A stretch of 7,959 nucleotides of DNA from an uncultured Collinsella sp. (GCA_958438125.1 CAUBQN010000069.1:1-7959), one strand, 5' to 3'; positions 1 through 6,847 are shown, counted from the first letter of the stretch. Numbers and translations are program-made. Notes: generated from the sequence alone by a model not told the origin.

Positions 1-679
1 CGCGCTCGCCGAGCGAAAACACATGGCCCTGCTTATCGGCCATAATCTGCACCTCGACATGGTGCGCCGGCGCAACGAACTTCTCCATGTAGCACTCGCC
101 GTCGCCAAAAACGGCCTCGCCCTCGGCGCGTGCTTCAATAAAGGCCTTTGCCGCATCTTCCACGCGCTCGACCTTGCGAATGCCGCGACCGCCACCACCT
201 GCACGCGCCTTAATAAGCACGGGGCAGCCAATGCGCTCGGCCTCGGCCGTCGCCTCCTCGGGGCTTTTGAGCAAATCGCAGCCGGGCACGATGGGCACGC
301 CCGCCGCGGCAGCCGTTCGGCGCGCGGCGTCCTTGTCGCCCATGCTGTCGATCACCTCGGCCGAAGGACCGACAAACGCCAGGCCATACTTGTCGCAGTC
401 GCGCACAAAGCTCGCCTTCTCGGAGAAAAAGCCATAGCCGGGATGAATTGCCTTAGCTCCCGACTTTACGGCACAGGTGAGCACGGCATCGTCGTTGAGG
501 TAGCTCTCGGCAAGACGCGGGCCGCCGATGCAATACGCCTCGTCGGCAAGTTGCACGTGCAGCGCGTCCGCATCGGCCGTGGAATAGACGGCGACGGTTT
601 TGATGCCCATATCGCGGCACGCGCGGATAACACGGACCGCGACCTCGCCGCGGTTGGCGATGAGCACTTTGTCGAACAT
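1..679 (-). CDS. accC: Biotin carboxylase subunit of acetyl-CoA carboxylase (5' part, cut by window edge)
   Basis: The first 226 codons are present; the family is about 445-450 residues, so roughly half is missing past the left edge. It carboxylates biotin on AccB using ATP and bicarbonate, the first half-reaction of malonyl-CoA synthesis, in the cytoplasm. The N-terminal domain opens with the family's FDKVLIANRGEVAVRVIRA stretch (2-20), followed by the IHPGYGFFSE motif (78-87) and GDK (K116). The ATP-grasp part shows LIK (K157), the glycine-rich loop GGGGRG (161-166) and YMEKF (197-201) leading into HVEVQ. The ATG is preceded by AAGGAAGG, which overlaps the fabZ stop; the gap to fabZ is 10 nt, so the two are probably translationally coupled. 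Residues 158-160 are ARA where E. coli has ASG, a mild variation of the loop. Identity is clear; only the C-terminal half is unseen. Confidence 0.95.
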   Translation of the reverse strand, partial: MFDKVLIANRGEVAVRVIRACRDMGIKTVAVYSTADADALHVQLADEAYCIGGPRLAESYLNDDAVLTCAVKSGAKAIHPGYGFFSEKASFVRDCDKYGLAFVGPSAEVIDSMGDKDAARRTAAAAGVPIVPGCDLLKSPEEATAEAERIGCPVLIKARAGGGGRGIRKVERVEDAAKAFIEARAEGEAVFGDGECYMEKFVAPAHHVEVQIMADKQGHVFSLGER

Positions 680-689
680 GAAGCCTTCC

Positions 690-1112
690 TTAACTTTCGT
701 GCATGAGTGCAAAAGACATGTCGGCGCGGCAACAGACCTCACCGTTGACGCTCGCGGTGCCCGTCGCAAAGCGGAACGGCCCGCGCGCACGCGTGATGGA
801 GCACACCAGATCCACCGTGTCGCCCGGTCGCACCGGACGCTTAAAGCGCACCTTGTCCAGGCTCGTGTAGAACGGCGTCGCGCCGCGCGCTTCCTCATCG
901 CCCATCAGCAGCACGCAGCAGTTTTGGGCGAGCATCTCACACTGAATCACGCCGGGGACCACCGGGTTTCCCGGAAAATGCCCCTGCAAAAAGTACTCGT
1001 CACCCGTAATCATGATCTTGCCGTGGGCCTCGTCGCCCACCAGCTCGGCCTCGTCAAGCAAAAGCATCGGTTCGCGATGCGGCAACAGTTCTTTAAGCTC
1101 TTCTTTGTTCAT
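690..1112 (-). CDS. fabZ: 3-hydroxyacyl-ACP dehydratase FabZ
   Basis: This 140-residue hot-dog-fold enzyme removes water from 3-hydroxyacyl-ACP to give trans-2-enoyl-ACP. Visible signatures are LLPHREPMLLLDE near the N-terminus (9-21) and the active-site stretch HFPGNPVVPGV, with catalytic His45 and Glu59 fourteen residues apart as in the family. Length is normal. I chose the ATG at 1112 rather than the in-frame GTG at 1121: the GTG lies inside the sequence AGGTGA, which works as the Shine-Dalgarno 5-6 nt before the ATG, and the shorter protein matches the usual FabZ start. The gene follows the accB stop by 9 nt and precedes accC by 10 nt. It is the only dehydratase in the window, and no fabA-like gene is seen. 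A FabN-type dehydratase/isomerase cannot be excluded by eye. Confidence 0.94.
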   Translation of the reverse strand: MNKEELKELLPHREPMLLLDEAELVGDEAHGKIMITGDEYFLQGHFPGNPVVPGVIQCEMLAQNCCVLLMGDEEARGATPFYTSLDKVRFKRPVRPGDTVDLVCSITRARGPFRFATGTASVNGEVCCRADMSFALMHES

Positions 1113-1121
1113 GGATATCAC

Positions 1122-1598
1122 CTATCCGATCCTCATGAGGCAACTGCCGAACTCCACGAGATCGCCGTCGGCCACGCAGATCTCGAGCACCTCGCCGTCT
1201 GCCTCGGCCGTCACCTCGTTGAGAACCTTCATGGCCTCGATGATGCAGAGGGTCTCACCGGCCTTGACCTTGGAGCCCACGTGCACAAACGGCTCGTCGC
1301 CCGGCGCCGGGGCAGCATAGAAAACGCCGACCATGGGAGCGGTCACCTCGGTGCCCTTGGGCTCCGGTGCGGCGACAGGCGCCTGCGCGGCGGGCTCCGG
1401 TGCGGCGGCAGGCATGGCGACAGGAGCCACCGCCGGAGCAGTCACGGCACCCGGCATAGGCATGGGTACGGCAACCGGCTGTGCGGCGCTCGCGCGCTCG
1501 AGCTCGACCGCGGTGCCATCGGGCTCCTCAACGCGCACGCGCGTGAGGCCGCGGTCCTCCATCACATCGGCTATCTCGGCAAGTCTTTTGGAATCCAT
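1122..1598 (-). CDS. accB: Biotin carboxyl carrier protein of acetyl-CoA carboxylase
   Basis: This 158-residue carrier holds the biotin that shuttles carboxylate between AccC and the AccA/AccD transferase. It has three parts: a short N-terminal region with LAEIADVMEDRGLTRVRVEE (6-25), an Ala/Pro-rich flexible linker (about 39-80), and the C-terminal biotinyl domain (about 83-158). The domain contains MVGVFY, the thumb-like segment around 95-105 found in AccB proteins, and the biotin site EAMK with Lys124 as the expected attachment residue. The ATG lies 3 nt after the fabF stop, with GAGGAG inside the last fabF codons about 7 nt upstream, indicating coupling. Its modifying enzyme BirA is encoded divergently at the other end of the operon. 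The domain order and the EAMK site make the call secure; the linker is compositionally biased and its exact limits are approximate. Confidence 0.96.
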   Translation of the reverse strand: MDSKRLAEIADVMEDRGLTRVRVEEPDGTAVELERASAAQPVAVPMPMPGAVTAPAVAPVAMPAAAPEPAAQAPVAAPEPKGTEVTAPMVGVFYAAPAPGDEPFVHVGSKVKAGETLCIIEAMKVLNEVTAEADGEVLEICVADGDLVEFGSCLMRIG

Positions 1599-1601
1599 GC
1601 T

Positions 1602-2849
1602 CTAGCTCCTCGTATATCTACGCAGCGCGATGGCGGCATTGTGTCCGCCAAAGCCCAGGTTGGTCGAAAGCGCCCAGGTAAGGTCGGCGCGAACCGCGCG
1701 ATTGGGCGTGTAGTCAAGATCGCAGGCGGAATCAGGTGTGTGGTAGTTAATGGTCGGCGGCACCACGCCCTGCTCGAGCGCCATGGCACATGCCATGACC
1801 TCGATGGCACCCGTGGCACCGATCATATGGCCGGTCATCGACTTGGTCGATGAGACGTGCGCGGCGCGTGCCGCATCCTCGCCAAGCGCACGCTTAATGC
1901 CCGCCGTCTCGGACGAATCGTTGAGCTTGGTCGAGGTGCCGTGAGCGTTGATGTAGAGGCCCTCGGAAGGCTTGACGTCGCCCTCGGCAACCGCCAGCGA
2001 TATCGCGCGGGCAATGCCGGCAGCCTCGGGATCGGGGCTCGTGATGTGGTAGGCATCATCGGTGTTGCCGTAGCCCACGACCTCGGCGTAAATGTGCGCA
2101 CCGCGGGCCTGTGCGTGCTCCATACCCTCGAGCACGAGTACGCAGGCGCCTTCGCCCATCACAAAGCCGTCGCGGTCTGCATCGAACGGGCGGCAAGCCG
2201 TCGCGGGATCGGGGTTGGTGGTCAATGCGCGGCAGGACGTAAAGCCCGCAACGGCATCGGGGATGATTGCGGCCTCGGCACCGCCAGCCAGGATTGCATC
2301 GGCATAGCCGTGCTTGATGGCGCGGAACGCCTCGCCCACGGCATGAGCAGACGTCGCGCAAGCGGTCACCACGGGCAGGGTCGGGCCTTTTGCCTTGTGG
2401 CGTATCGCGATGTTGCCTGAAGCCATGTTGGGAATCATCATCGCAATCATATAGGGCGATGCACGGCGAGGCCCTCGATCGGCAATCGTGTGGACGTTGT
2501 CGACGAGTGTCTGCATGCCGCCCACGCCTGAACCCACGTAGACGCCCAGGCGCTCGCGATCAATGGCGCCCTCGACATCAAAGCCCGCATCGTGCATGGC
2601 CTCGTCCGACGCTGCCAGGGCAAACTGGACGCAGGGATCCAGGTGCTTGGCGTCACGCTTGCCAAAGTACTCGTTGCCGTCAAAGCCCTTGACCTCGGCC
2701 GCCACCTTAACGGCAAACGCATCGGTATCGAAGTGCGTGATCGGGCCGATGCCGCACGTGCCGGCGCACATTGCCGCCCAGGTGGCAAGCGCGGTGTTGC
2801 CGAGCGGCGATACGGCACCGATGCCGGTGATTGCAACTCTCTGTTCCAT
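1602..2849 (-). CDS. fabF: 3-oxoacyl-ACP synthase II (elongating condensing enzyme)
   Basis: This 415-residue beta-ketoacyl-ACP synthase condenses acyl-ACP with malonyl-ACP in every elongation round after the first. The thiolase-fold catalytic triad is complete: nucleophile Cys164 in TACATSAHA, His303 in NAHGTST and His341 in GHMIGATGA, with the conserved Lys336 in STKSMTGH. Spacing matches E. coli FabF (C163, H303, H340). The C-terminal LGFGGHN motif (398-404) is present. Start choice: two adjacent ATGs lie at 2852 and 2849, and GAGGAG sits 6-7 nt from the second but only about 3 nt from the first, so I use 2849. The TTG at 2867 is upstream of the Shine-Dalgarno and unlikely. No separate fabB is present, so this is probably the sole elongating synthase encoded here. 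The gap after fabG is 39 nt. Confidence 0.96.
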   Translation of the reverse strand: MEQRVAITGIGAVSPLGNTALATWAAMCAGTCGIGPITHFDTDAFAVKVAAEVKGFDGNEYFGKRDAKHLDPCVQFALAASDEAMHDAGFDVEGAIDRERLGVYVGSGVGGMQTLVDNVHTIADRGPRRASPYMIAMMIPNMASGNIAIRHKAKGPTLPVVTACATSAHAVGEAFRAIKHGYADAILAGGAEAAIIPDAVAGFTSCRALTTNPDPATACRPFDADRDGFVMGEGACVLVLEGMEHAQARGAHIYAEVVGYGNTDDAYHITSPDPEAAGIARAISLAVAEGDVKPSEGLYINAHGTSTKLNDSSETAGIKRALGEDAARAAHVSSTKSMTGHMIGATGAIEVMACAMALEQGVVPPTINYHTPDSACDLDYTPNRAVRADLTWALSTNLGFGGHNAAIALRRYTRS

Positions 2850-2866
2850 CATGGTCTCCTCATCCA

Positions 2867-2881
2867 AGCCGTTGTTCGGCT
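2867..2881. other. Small hairpin in the fabG-fabF gap
   Basis: AGCCG and CGGCT form a 5-bp inverted repeat around a 5-nt loop, lying after the fabG stop and before the fabF Shine-Dalgarno. There is no U-tract on the operon strand, so it is not a terminator. It may be a processing or stability element, or chance. Confidence 0.35.
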
Positions 2882-2888
2882 CTGGTTT

Positions 2889-3662
2889 CTACATCGCCAT
2901 TCCGCCGTCGACGCGCACGACCTCGCCCGTAATGTAGGCAGCCGCATCACTCGCCAAAAAGCGCACCACGCCGGCCACTTCCTCGGGGCGCGCCATGCGC
3001 TTTAGGGGAATCTGCTCCTCGGTTGCCGCGCGAACCTTCTCCGAAAGCTTTGCCGTCATATCGGTCTCGACAAACCCGGGGGCGACCGCGTTCACTCGTA
3101 CGCCGCGGGACGCAAGCTCGCGCGCTACCGCCTTGGTCAGGCCGATGACGCCCGCCTTGGAGGCTGCATAGTTGGCCTGCCCGGCATTGCCCATCAGGCC
3201 CACAACCGAGCTCATGTTGACGATGCAGCCGCCACGCTGGCGCATAAAGGTCTTGGTGAGCGCGCGCGTCGTATTGAACGTGCCCTTGAGATTGACATCG
3301 AGCACGCGGTCGAAGGCATCGTCGCCCATGCGCACGAGCAGGCCATCGCGGGTGATACCGGCGTTGTTGACGAGCGCCCAAATCGAACCAAAGTCGTTGA
3401 GCACGGCCTCAATGCACGCATTGACGGCATCGGGGTCAGCCACATCGCATTGATACGCGCGAGCTGTGGCACCAGCGGCCTCGCAGGCTTCGCACGTCTC
3501 GCGCGCCGCATCGACGCTTCCGGCATAGACGACGGCGATATCAAAGCCGTCCTCCGCCAGGCCAACCGCACAAGCGCGGCCGATACCACGCGAGCCGCCC
3601 GTGATCAGTGCCACGCGACGTGAATCGTTACGCTCGAGCGCGCCGTTGTTCAAGTTGCCCAT
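2889..3662 (-). CDS. fabG: 3-oxoacyl-ACP reductase
   Basis: This 257-residue short-chain dehydrogenase reduces 3-oxoacyl-ACP to 3-hydroxyacyl-ACP, expected to use NADPH. The Rossmann dinucleotide motif TGGSRGIG is at 21-28 and NNAG at 99-102. The catalytic tetrad is Asn124, Ser152, Tyr165 and Lys169 (YAASK), with the Ser-Tyr-Lys spacing of E. coli FabG. The family-typical SSVVGLMGNAGQANYAASKAG run and VAPGFVETDMT (193-203) point to FabG rather than a generic reductase. The N-terminus is about a dozen residues longer than E. coli FabG. The start is supported by AAAGGA 5 nt upstream of the ATG. It lies 30 nt after fabD and 39 nt before fabF, in the operon position where FabG is common. Confidence 0.95.
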   Translation of the reverse strand: MGNLNNGALERNDSRRVALITGGSRGIGRACAVGLAEDGFDIAVVYAGSVDAARETCEACEAAGATARAYQCDVADPDAVNACIEAVLNDFGSIWALVNNAGITRDGLLVRMGDDAFDRVLDVNLKGTFNTTRALTKTFMRQRGGCIVNMSSVVGLMGNAGQANYAASKAGVIGLTKAVARELASRGVRVNAVAPGFVETDMTAKLSEKVRAATEEQIPLKRMARPEEVAGVVRFLASDAAAYITGEVVRVDGGMAM

Positions 3663-3681
3663 GTCATTCCTTTCGGGTTAC

Positions 3682-3694
3682 AGCCCTGTGGGCT
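3682..3694. other. Small hairpin at the fabD-fabG junction
   Basis: AGCCC-TGT-GGGCT is a perfect 5-bp inverted repeat with a 3-nt loop, beginning within the fabD stop codon and lying in the 30-nt gap to fabG. No U-tract follows on the operon strand, so termination is unlikely. The function is unknown. Confidence 0.35.
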
Positions 3695-4619
3695 ATGCGA
3701 GCTCGTCGGCAATAGCTGCGACCTGCTCGGCTGTTTCGCACGAATACACGCGAACGTCGCTCAACGTACGCTTGACCAAGCCCGACAGCGTTTTGCCGGG
3801 GCCGACCTCAATAAACGTGTCGATACCCTGATCCTGCAGAATATGCAGCGTGTCGACCCAGCGCACGGCATGGCTCACCTGGTTGGCCAGCACCTCCGAT
3901 GCCGCCTGTGGGTCGGCCGGATAGGGTGCCGCCGTCATATTTGCCATAACAGGAATCAGCAACGGGGACGGCGCGTGACCGGCTTGGATATATGCAGCAA
4001 GGCCACAGGTCGCCTCGGCCATATAGGGGCTATGGAATGCACCCGACACCGCGACCTTCATGGCGCGACCGCCAGCCTCTTTTACCAGGACGTCGAGGGT
4101 CTGCAACGCATCGGGCGCTCCGGCCACAACCGTCTGCTGGGGACTGTTGTAGTTGACCGGCCAGCAGTCCTCGCCGGCCTGTTTTGCCAGGCCCTCGACT
4201 TGCGCCGCATCGAGCTTGATGACGGCGCGCATGCCGCCCGGATGGCGCTCGGCAGCCGCGGCCATCAGCGCCGCGCGCTCGCACACGAGCTCAAAGCCCG
4301 CTCGCGTATCGAACGCCCCCGCAAAGGTGAGCGCGGCGACCTCGCCCAGCGAGAATCCCGCACAGGCGGCAGGCACCACGCCGCGCTCGCGCAGGGCGAC
4401 GGCGACAGCCAAGTCGTGCACGAACACGCAAGGCTGCGTGTTCTCGGTCTGTGAGAGCTCCTCTTTCGAGGCGCTCCGGCATTGCTCGCTGGTCCCCGGG
4501 CGCACCTCATCGGCGATTGCAAACACCTCGGCAGCCGCCGGCGATGCTTCGATGAGGTCGACGCCCATCGCGGGATGCTGGGCGCCCTGACCGGCAAACA
4601 GAAACGCTACGCTACCCAT
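3693..4619 (-). CDS. fabD: Malonyl-CoA:ACP transacylase
   Basis: This 308-residue serine acyltransferase moves malonyl from CoA to the phosphopantetheine of ACP. Visible features are FLFAGQGAQ at 7-15, the nucleophile Ser90 in GFSLGE, Arg115, His196 in SGAFHSPYM, Gln247 in ANQ and the C-terminal EVGPGKTLSGLVKR run (271-284). These match the catalytic Ser, Arg, His and Gln of E. coli FabD. The residue before the nucleophile is Phe rather than the common His (GHSLG). The reading frame stays open upstream to 4721, but the start is the ATG at 4619, where the conserved N-terminus begins. AAGGG lies about 9 nt before it, and the gene overlaps the end of fabK by 13 nt, which suggests translational coupling. 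The fabG ATG follows after 30 nt. Confidence 0.95.
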   Translation of the reverse strand: MGSVAFLFAGQGAQHPAMGVDLIEASPAAAEVFAIADEVRPGTSEQCRSASKEELSQTENTQPCVFVHDLAVAVALRERGVVPAACAGFSLGEVAALTFAGAFDTRAGFELVCERAALMAAAAERHPGGMRAVIKLDAAQVEGLAKQAGEDCWPVNYNSPQQTVVAGAPDALQTLDVLVKEAGGRAMKVAVSGAFHSPYMAEATCGLAAYIQAGHAPSPLLIPVMANMTAAPYPADPQAASEVLANQVSHAVRWVDTLHILQDQGIDTFIEVGPGKTLSGLVKRTLSDVRVYSCETAEQVAAIADELA

Positions 4620-5551
4620 GCGGTCGCACCCTTCAGGACATGCTCGGCGCCATCGACCAGATCGTCGACGATTTCGCGTGCGCTCTGGCGCTCGTTGACC
4701 ATGCCAGCAATCTGTCCGCACAAATACGAACCCTCTTCGTAATTACCGTCCTTTGCGGCTTTACGAAGCGCGCCCGTGCCCATGGCCTCGAGCTCCTCGG
4801 GGCTTGCGCCCGCCGCCTCGTTCTTGGCATACGCGTTGGTGAAGGGGCTCTTGAGGGCGCGAACCGGATGTCCCGTCGAGCGACCGGTCGCACGCGTCGA
4901 CGTGTCGCCCGCCTTGAGCACCAGCTCTTTGTACTGTTCGGATACGGTGCACTCGTTTGCGATCAGAAAGCGTGTTCCCACCTGGACGCCGGCAGCGCCG
5001 AGCATAAAGGCGGCCGCCACACCGCGGCCATCGGCGATGCCGCCAGCCGCAACCACGGGAATATCGACCGCATCGACGACCTGCGGCACCAGTGCCATCG
5101 TCGAGGTCTCGCCAATATGGCCGCCTGATTCGGTACCCTCGGCAACAACCGCTGTAGCTCCGCGACGCGCCACGAGACGCGCCAGCGCCACCGAAGCCAC
5201 GACGGGTATGACCTTGATGTCTGCATCGTTCCAGGCCTTCATGTACTTGGTGGGATTGCCGGCGCCGGTCACCACAACGGGCACCCGCTCATCAATCACC
5301 ACTTGTGCGACCTCGTCGACAAACGGGCTCATGAGCATAACGTTGACGCCAAAGGGCTTATCCGTCTTGGCGCGCAGCTCGTGAATCTGATCGCGCAGCC
5401 AGTTTGCGTCGGCATTCATGGCCGCGATAATGCCTAAGCCGCCCGCCTCGGACACGGCAGATGCCAGCGAGGCATCGGCAATCCAGGCCATGCCACCCTG
5501 GAACACGGGTTTTTCGATGCCGAGCAAATCGCAGAGAGGAGACTTGAGCAT
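4607..5551 (-). CDS. fabK: FMN-dependent enoyl-ACP reductase II
   Basis: This 314-residue flavoprotein of the nitronate monooxygenase/2-nitropropane dioxygenase TIM-barrel family reduces trans-2-enoyl-ACP, the last step of each cycle. It reads very like Streptococcus pneumoniae FabK as I recall it: PVFQGGMAWIAD near the N-terminus (15-26), GGLGII (37-42), DKPFGVNVML (64-73), VVTGAGNP (93-100), EGTESGGHIGE with catalytic-type His145 (138-148), VVAAGGIADG (166-175) and VQVGTRF (189-195). The last two are FMN phosphate-binding segments. The start is the ATG at 5551, 2 nt after the acpP stop with GGAG 8 nt upstream; a GTG at 5554 that shares a base with that stop is less likely. Location between acpP and fabD favours FabK over a nitronate monooxygenase. 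No fabI-type reductase is in the window. Confidence 0.94.
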   Translation of the reverse strand: MLKSPLCDLLGIEKPVFQGGMAWIADASLASAVSEAGGLGIIAAMNADANWLRDQIHELRAKTDKPFGVNVMLMSPFVDEVAQVVIDERVPVVVTGAGNPTKYMKAWNDADIKVIPVVASVALARLVARRGATAVVAEGTESGGHIGETSTMALVPQVVDAVDIPVVAAGGIADGRGVAAAFMLGAAGVQVGTRFLIANECTVSEQYKELVLKAGDTSTRATGRSTGHPVRALKSPFTNAYAKNEAAGASPEELEAMGTGALRKAAKDGNYEEGSYLCGQIAGMVNERQSAREIVDDLVDGAEHVLKGATAWVA

Positions 5552-5553
5552 CA

Positions 5554-5790
5554 CTACTTCTCCAATGCCGCCTCGACCGTATCGACGAACTCGCCGACCG
5601 TCTTGGGGTTCTCCTCGGTATCGAGCTCAATGCCAAACTCGTCCTCGACGGCAACGAGGATCTCGACGGTACCCAGGCTGTCGAGGCCAATCCCCTCGAG
5701 CGTGGACTCGGGCTTCATCTCGACATCGTCAAGGCCGGCGGTCTCGCGGATAACGTCGCAAACGCGCTCGAAGGTCTTCTGATCTGCCAT
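5554..5790 (-). CDS. acpP: Acyl carrier protein
   Basis: This 78-residue acidic helical protein carries the growing acyl chain on 4'-phosphopantetheine. The attachment site is Ser38 in LDSLGTVEI, at the start of helix II, with many Asp and Glu residues around it (for example VEDEFGIELDTEEN). Length and charge are typical. It has a strong Shine-Dalgarno (AAAGGAG, 7 nt from the ATG), as expected for an abundant protein. It is preceded by a 52-nt gap after fabH, the longest inside the operon, and its stop is 2 nt from the fabK ATG. Context leaves no doubt that it serves fatty acid synthesis rather than a secondary-metabolite pathway. Confidence 0.96.
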   Translation of the reverse strand: MADQKTFERVCDVIRETAGLDDVEMKPESTLEGIGLDSLGTVEILVAVEDEFGIELDTEENPKTVGEFVDTVEAALEK

Positions 5791-5797
5791 GGTAGTT

Positions 5798-5804
5798 CTC
5801 CTTT
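5798..5804 (-). promoter_or_regulatory. Strong Shine-Dalgarno of acpP
   Basis: On the minus strand AAAGGAG lies 7 nt upstream of the acpP ATG. Unlike most ribosome binding sites in this operon, it is not embedded in an upstream gene, so acpP can initiate independently. Confidence 0.7.
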
Positions 5805-5810
5805 GTTTGT

Positions 5811-5821
5811 GCCCTAGGGGC
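5811..5821. other. Small hairpin in the fabH-acpP gap
   Basis: GCCC-TAG-GGGC forms a 4-bp stem with a 3-nt loop in the 52-nt gap. A T-rich run follows on the plus strand, so on the minus-strand transcript the hairpin is preceded by A residues and followed by the acpP ribosome binding site. It is therefore not a terminator of the operon. It could protect or define the 5' end of a processed acpP message, which is inference. Confidence 0.35.
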
Positions 5822-5842
5822 GTTTTTATTTCCTATGTGCAA

Positions 5843-6802
5843 CTACTTCCAACGAAGTAGATAGCCACCTACATCCAAGCCGGCGCCAAATCCGACCAGG
5901 GCGATGGTGTCGCCCGCGTGCAGCGCGCCGGTATTTGCCAGTCGATCGAGAGCAAGCGGAATACAGGCGCTCGAGATGTTGCCAGTTTCACGCAACGTTC
6001 GGACCACGCGCTCGTCCGGCACGCCCAGGCGCTTGACCGCCTGGCTTAGGATTCGTTCGTTAGCCTGATGGAATACAAAATGATCGATGTCTTCGACCAA
6101 AATGCCCGCATCGATCGCAAGCTTATGGACAGTGTCGCAGATGGCGTTGACGCCGAACTTGAACACGCGGCGGCCATTCATGGACAGCACGCTCGCGCTA
6201 TCTGCGGAAGCCTTAAACGGCGAGGTACCGACCAGACCGGGAACGCGCAACGTCTCGACGTCGGGCGCCGTCGAAAGCTCAACGGCAAGGGGGCTGTCTC
6301 CCCCAGCTTCAATCACTGCGGCGCCTGCCCCATCGCCAAAAAGCACGCAGGTGGCACGGTCGGTCCAGTCGAGCGCGCGCGTCATCTGCTCGGCAGCAAC
6401 AACAAGCACGCGCTCGGCACGGCCGCGGGCGATATAGCCCTCGGCGACATCGAGCGCAAATACGAAGCCGGCACAAGCCGCCGAGACATCGAAGGCAGGG
6501 CACGTCGCGCCTAGTCGCTCAGCAACGGCACACGCTTCGGCAGGAACGAGATGATCGCCCGTCGTCGTCGAGCAGACGATAAGATCCAGCTGGCTCGCAT
6601 CGAGTCCGGACGCCTGGAGTGCCCGCTCGCTCGCTGCCACGGCAAGGTCGTCGAGTGACTCGGCGGTGCACACATGGCGGCTCTTGATCCCCGTACGGGT
6701 AAAAATCCACTCATCCGAGGTGTCCAGGAACTCGGACAGCTCGTCGTTGGAAACGCTGCGCTCGGGAAGCGCCGAGCCCGTTCCCAGTATCGTGAAACCC
6801 AT
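5843..6802 (-). CDS. fabH: 3-oxoacyl-ACP synthase III (initiating condensing enzyme)
   Basis: This 319-residue enzyme condenses an acyl-CoA primer with malonyl-ACP and so starts each chain. The catalytic triad is Cys110 in SAACAGF, His245 in FHQAN and Asn275 in TGNISSA, matching Cys112, His244 and Asn274 of E. coli. The N-terminal ILGTGSALPE and DTSDEWIFTRTGI (27-39) are typical. The residue aligned with E. coli Phe87, which limits the primer pocket, is Val86. The open frame extends to 6931, but the start is the ATG at 6802 with a near-perfect AAAGGAGGT six nt upstream; longer starts lack a ribosome site and would run through the upstream palindromes. It is the first gene of the operon and diverges from birA. 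Confidence 0.95.
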   Translation of the reverse strand: MGFTILGTGSALPERSVSNDELSEFLDTSDEWIFTRTGIKSRHVCTAESLDDLAVAASERALQASGLDASQLDLIVCSTTTGDHLVPAEACAVAERLGATCPAFDVSAACAGFVFALDVAEGYIARGRAERVLVVAAEQMTRALDWTDRATCVLFGDGAGAAVIEAGGDSPLAVELSTAPDVETLRVPGLVGTSPFKASADSASVLSMNGRRVFKFGVNAICDTVHKLAIDAGILVEDIDHFVFHQANERILSQAVKRLGVPDERVVRTLRETGNISSACIPLALDRLANTGALHAGDTIALVGFGAGLDVGGYLLRWK

Positions 6803-6807
6803 CACTA

Positions 6808-6816
6808 ACCTCCTTT
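6808..6816 (-). promoter_or_regulatory. Shine-Dalgarno of fabH
   Basis: On the minus strand AAAGGAGGT, almost fully complementary to the 16S 3' end, ends about 5-6 nt before the ATG at 6802. It decides the fabH start over upstream in-frame codons. Confidence 0.8.
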
Positions 6817-6819
6817 GAG

Positions 6820-6837
6820 TTGTTGACGTGTTTACAT
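6820..6837. promoter_or_regulatory. Putative operator, fabH-proximal palindrome copy
   Basis: The plus strand reads TTGTTGACGTGTTTACAT. Half-sites TGTTGAC and GTTTACA are inverted about a 2-nt centre, with 5 of 7 positions symmetric. It is a 17-of-18 direct copy of the site at 6868-6885 and ends 3 nt from the fabH Shine-Dalgarno, so a bound protein could cover the transcription start or the early leader. Confidence 0.55.
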
Positions 6838-6847
6838 CGACCAAGAG

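Noticed and set aside
23..706. 227-codon open frame on the plus strand
   Set aside because: Antisense shadow of accC, whose minus-strand reading shows the complete N-terminal biotin carboxylase motifs.
600..1853. 417-codon open frame on the plus strand
   Set aside because: It lies fully antisense to accC, fabZ, accB and fabF, all of which have clear family motifs. High GC at third codon positions keeps the opposite strand free of stops. The product is rich in His and Arg with no recognisable domain.
1857..2420. 187-codon open frame on the plus strand
   Set aside because: Antisense to fabF, with no ribosome binding site or recognisable domain.
4776..5384. 202-codon open frame on the plus strand
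   Set aside because: Antisense to fabK, with Ser/Thr/Ala-rich composition and no motif; a composition artefact.
5811..5830. Rho-independent terminator between fabH and acpP
   Set aside because: The T-rich run lies on the plus strand side, so it would act only on an antisense transcript. The stem is just 4 bp, and on the operon strand no U-tract follows.
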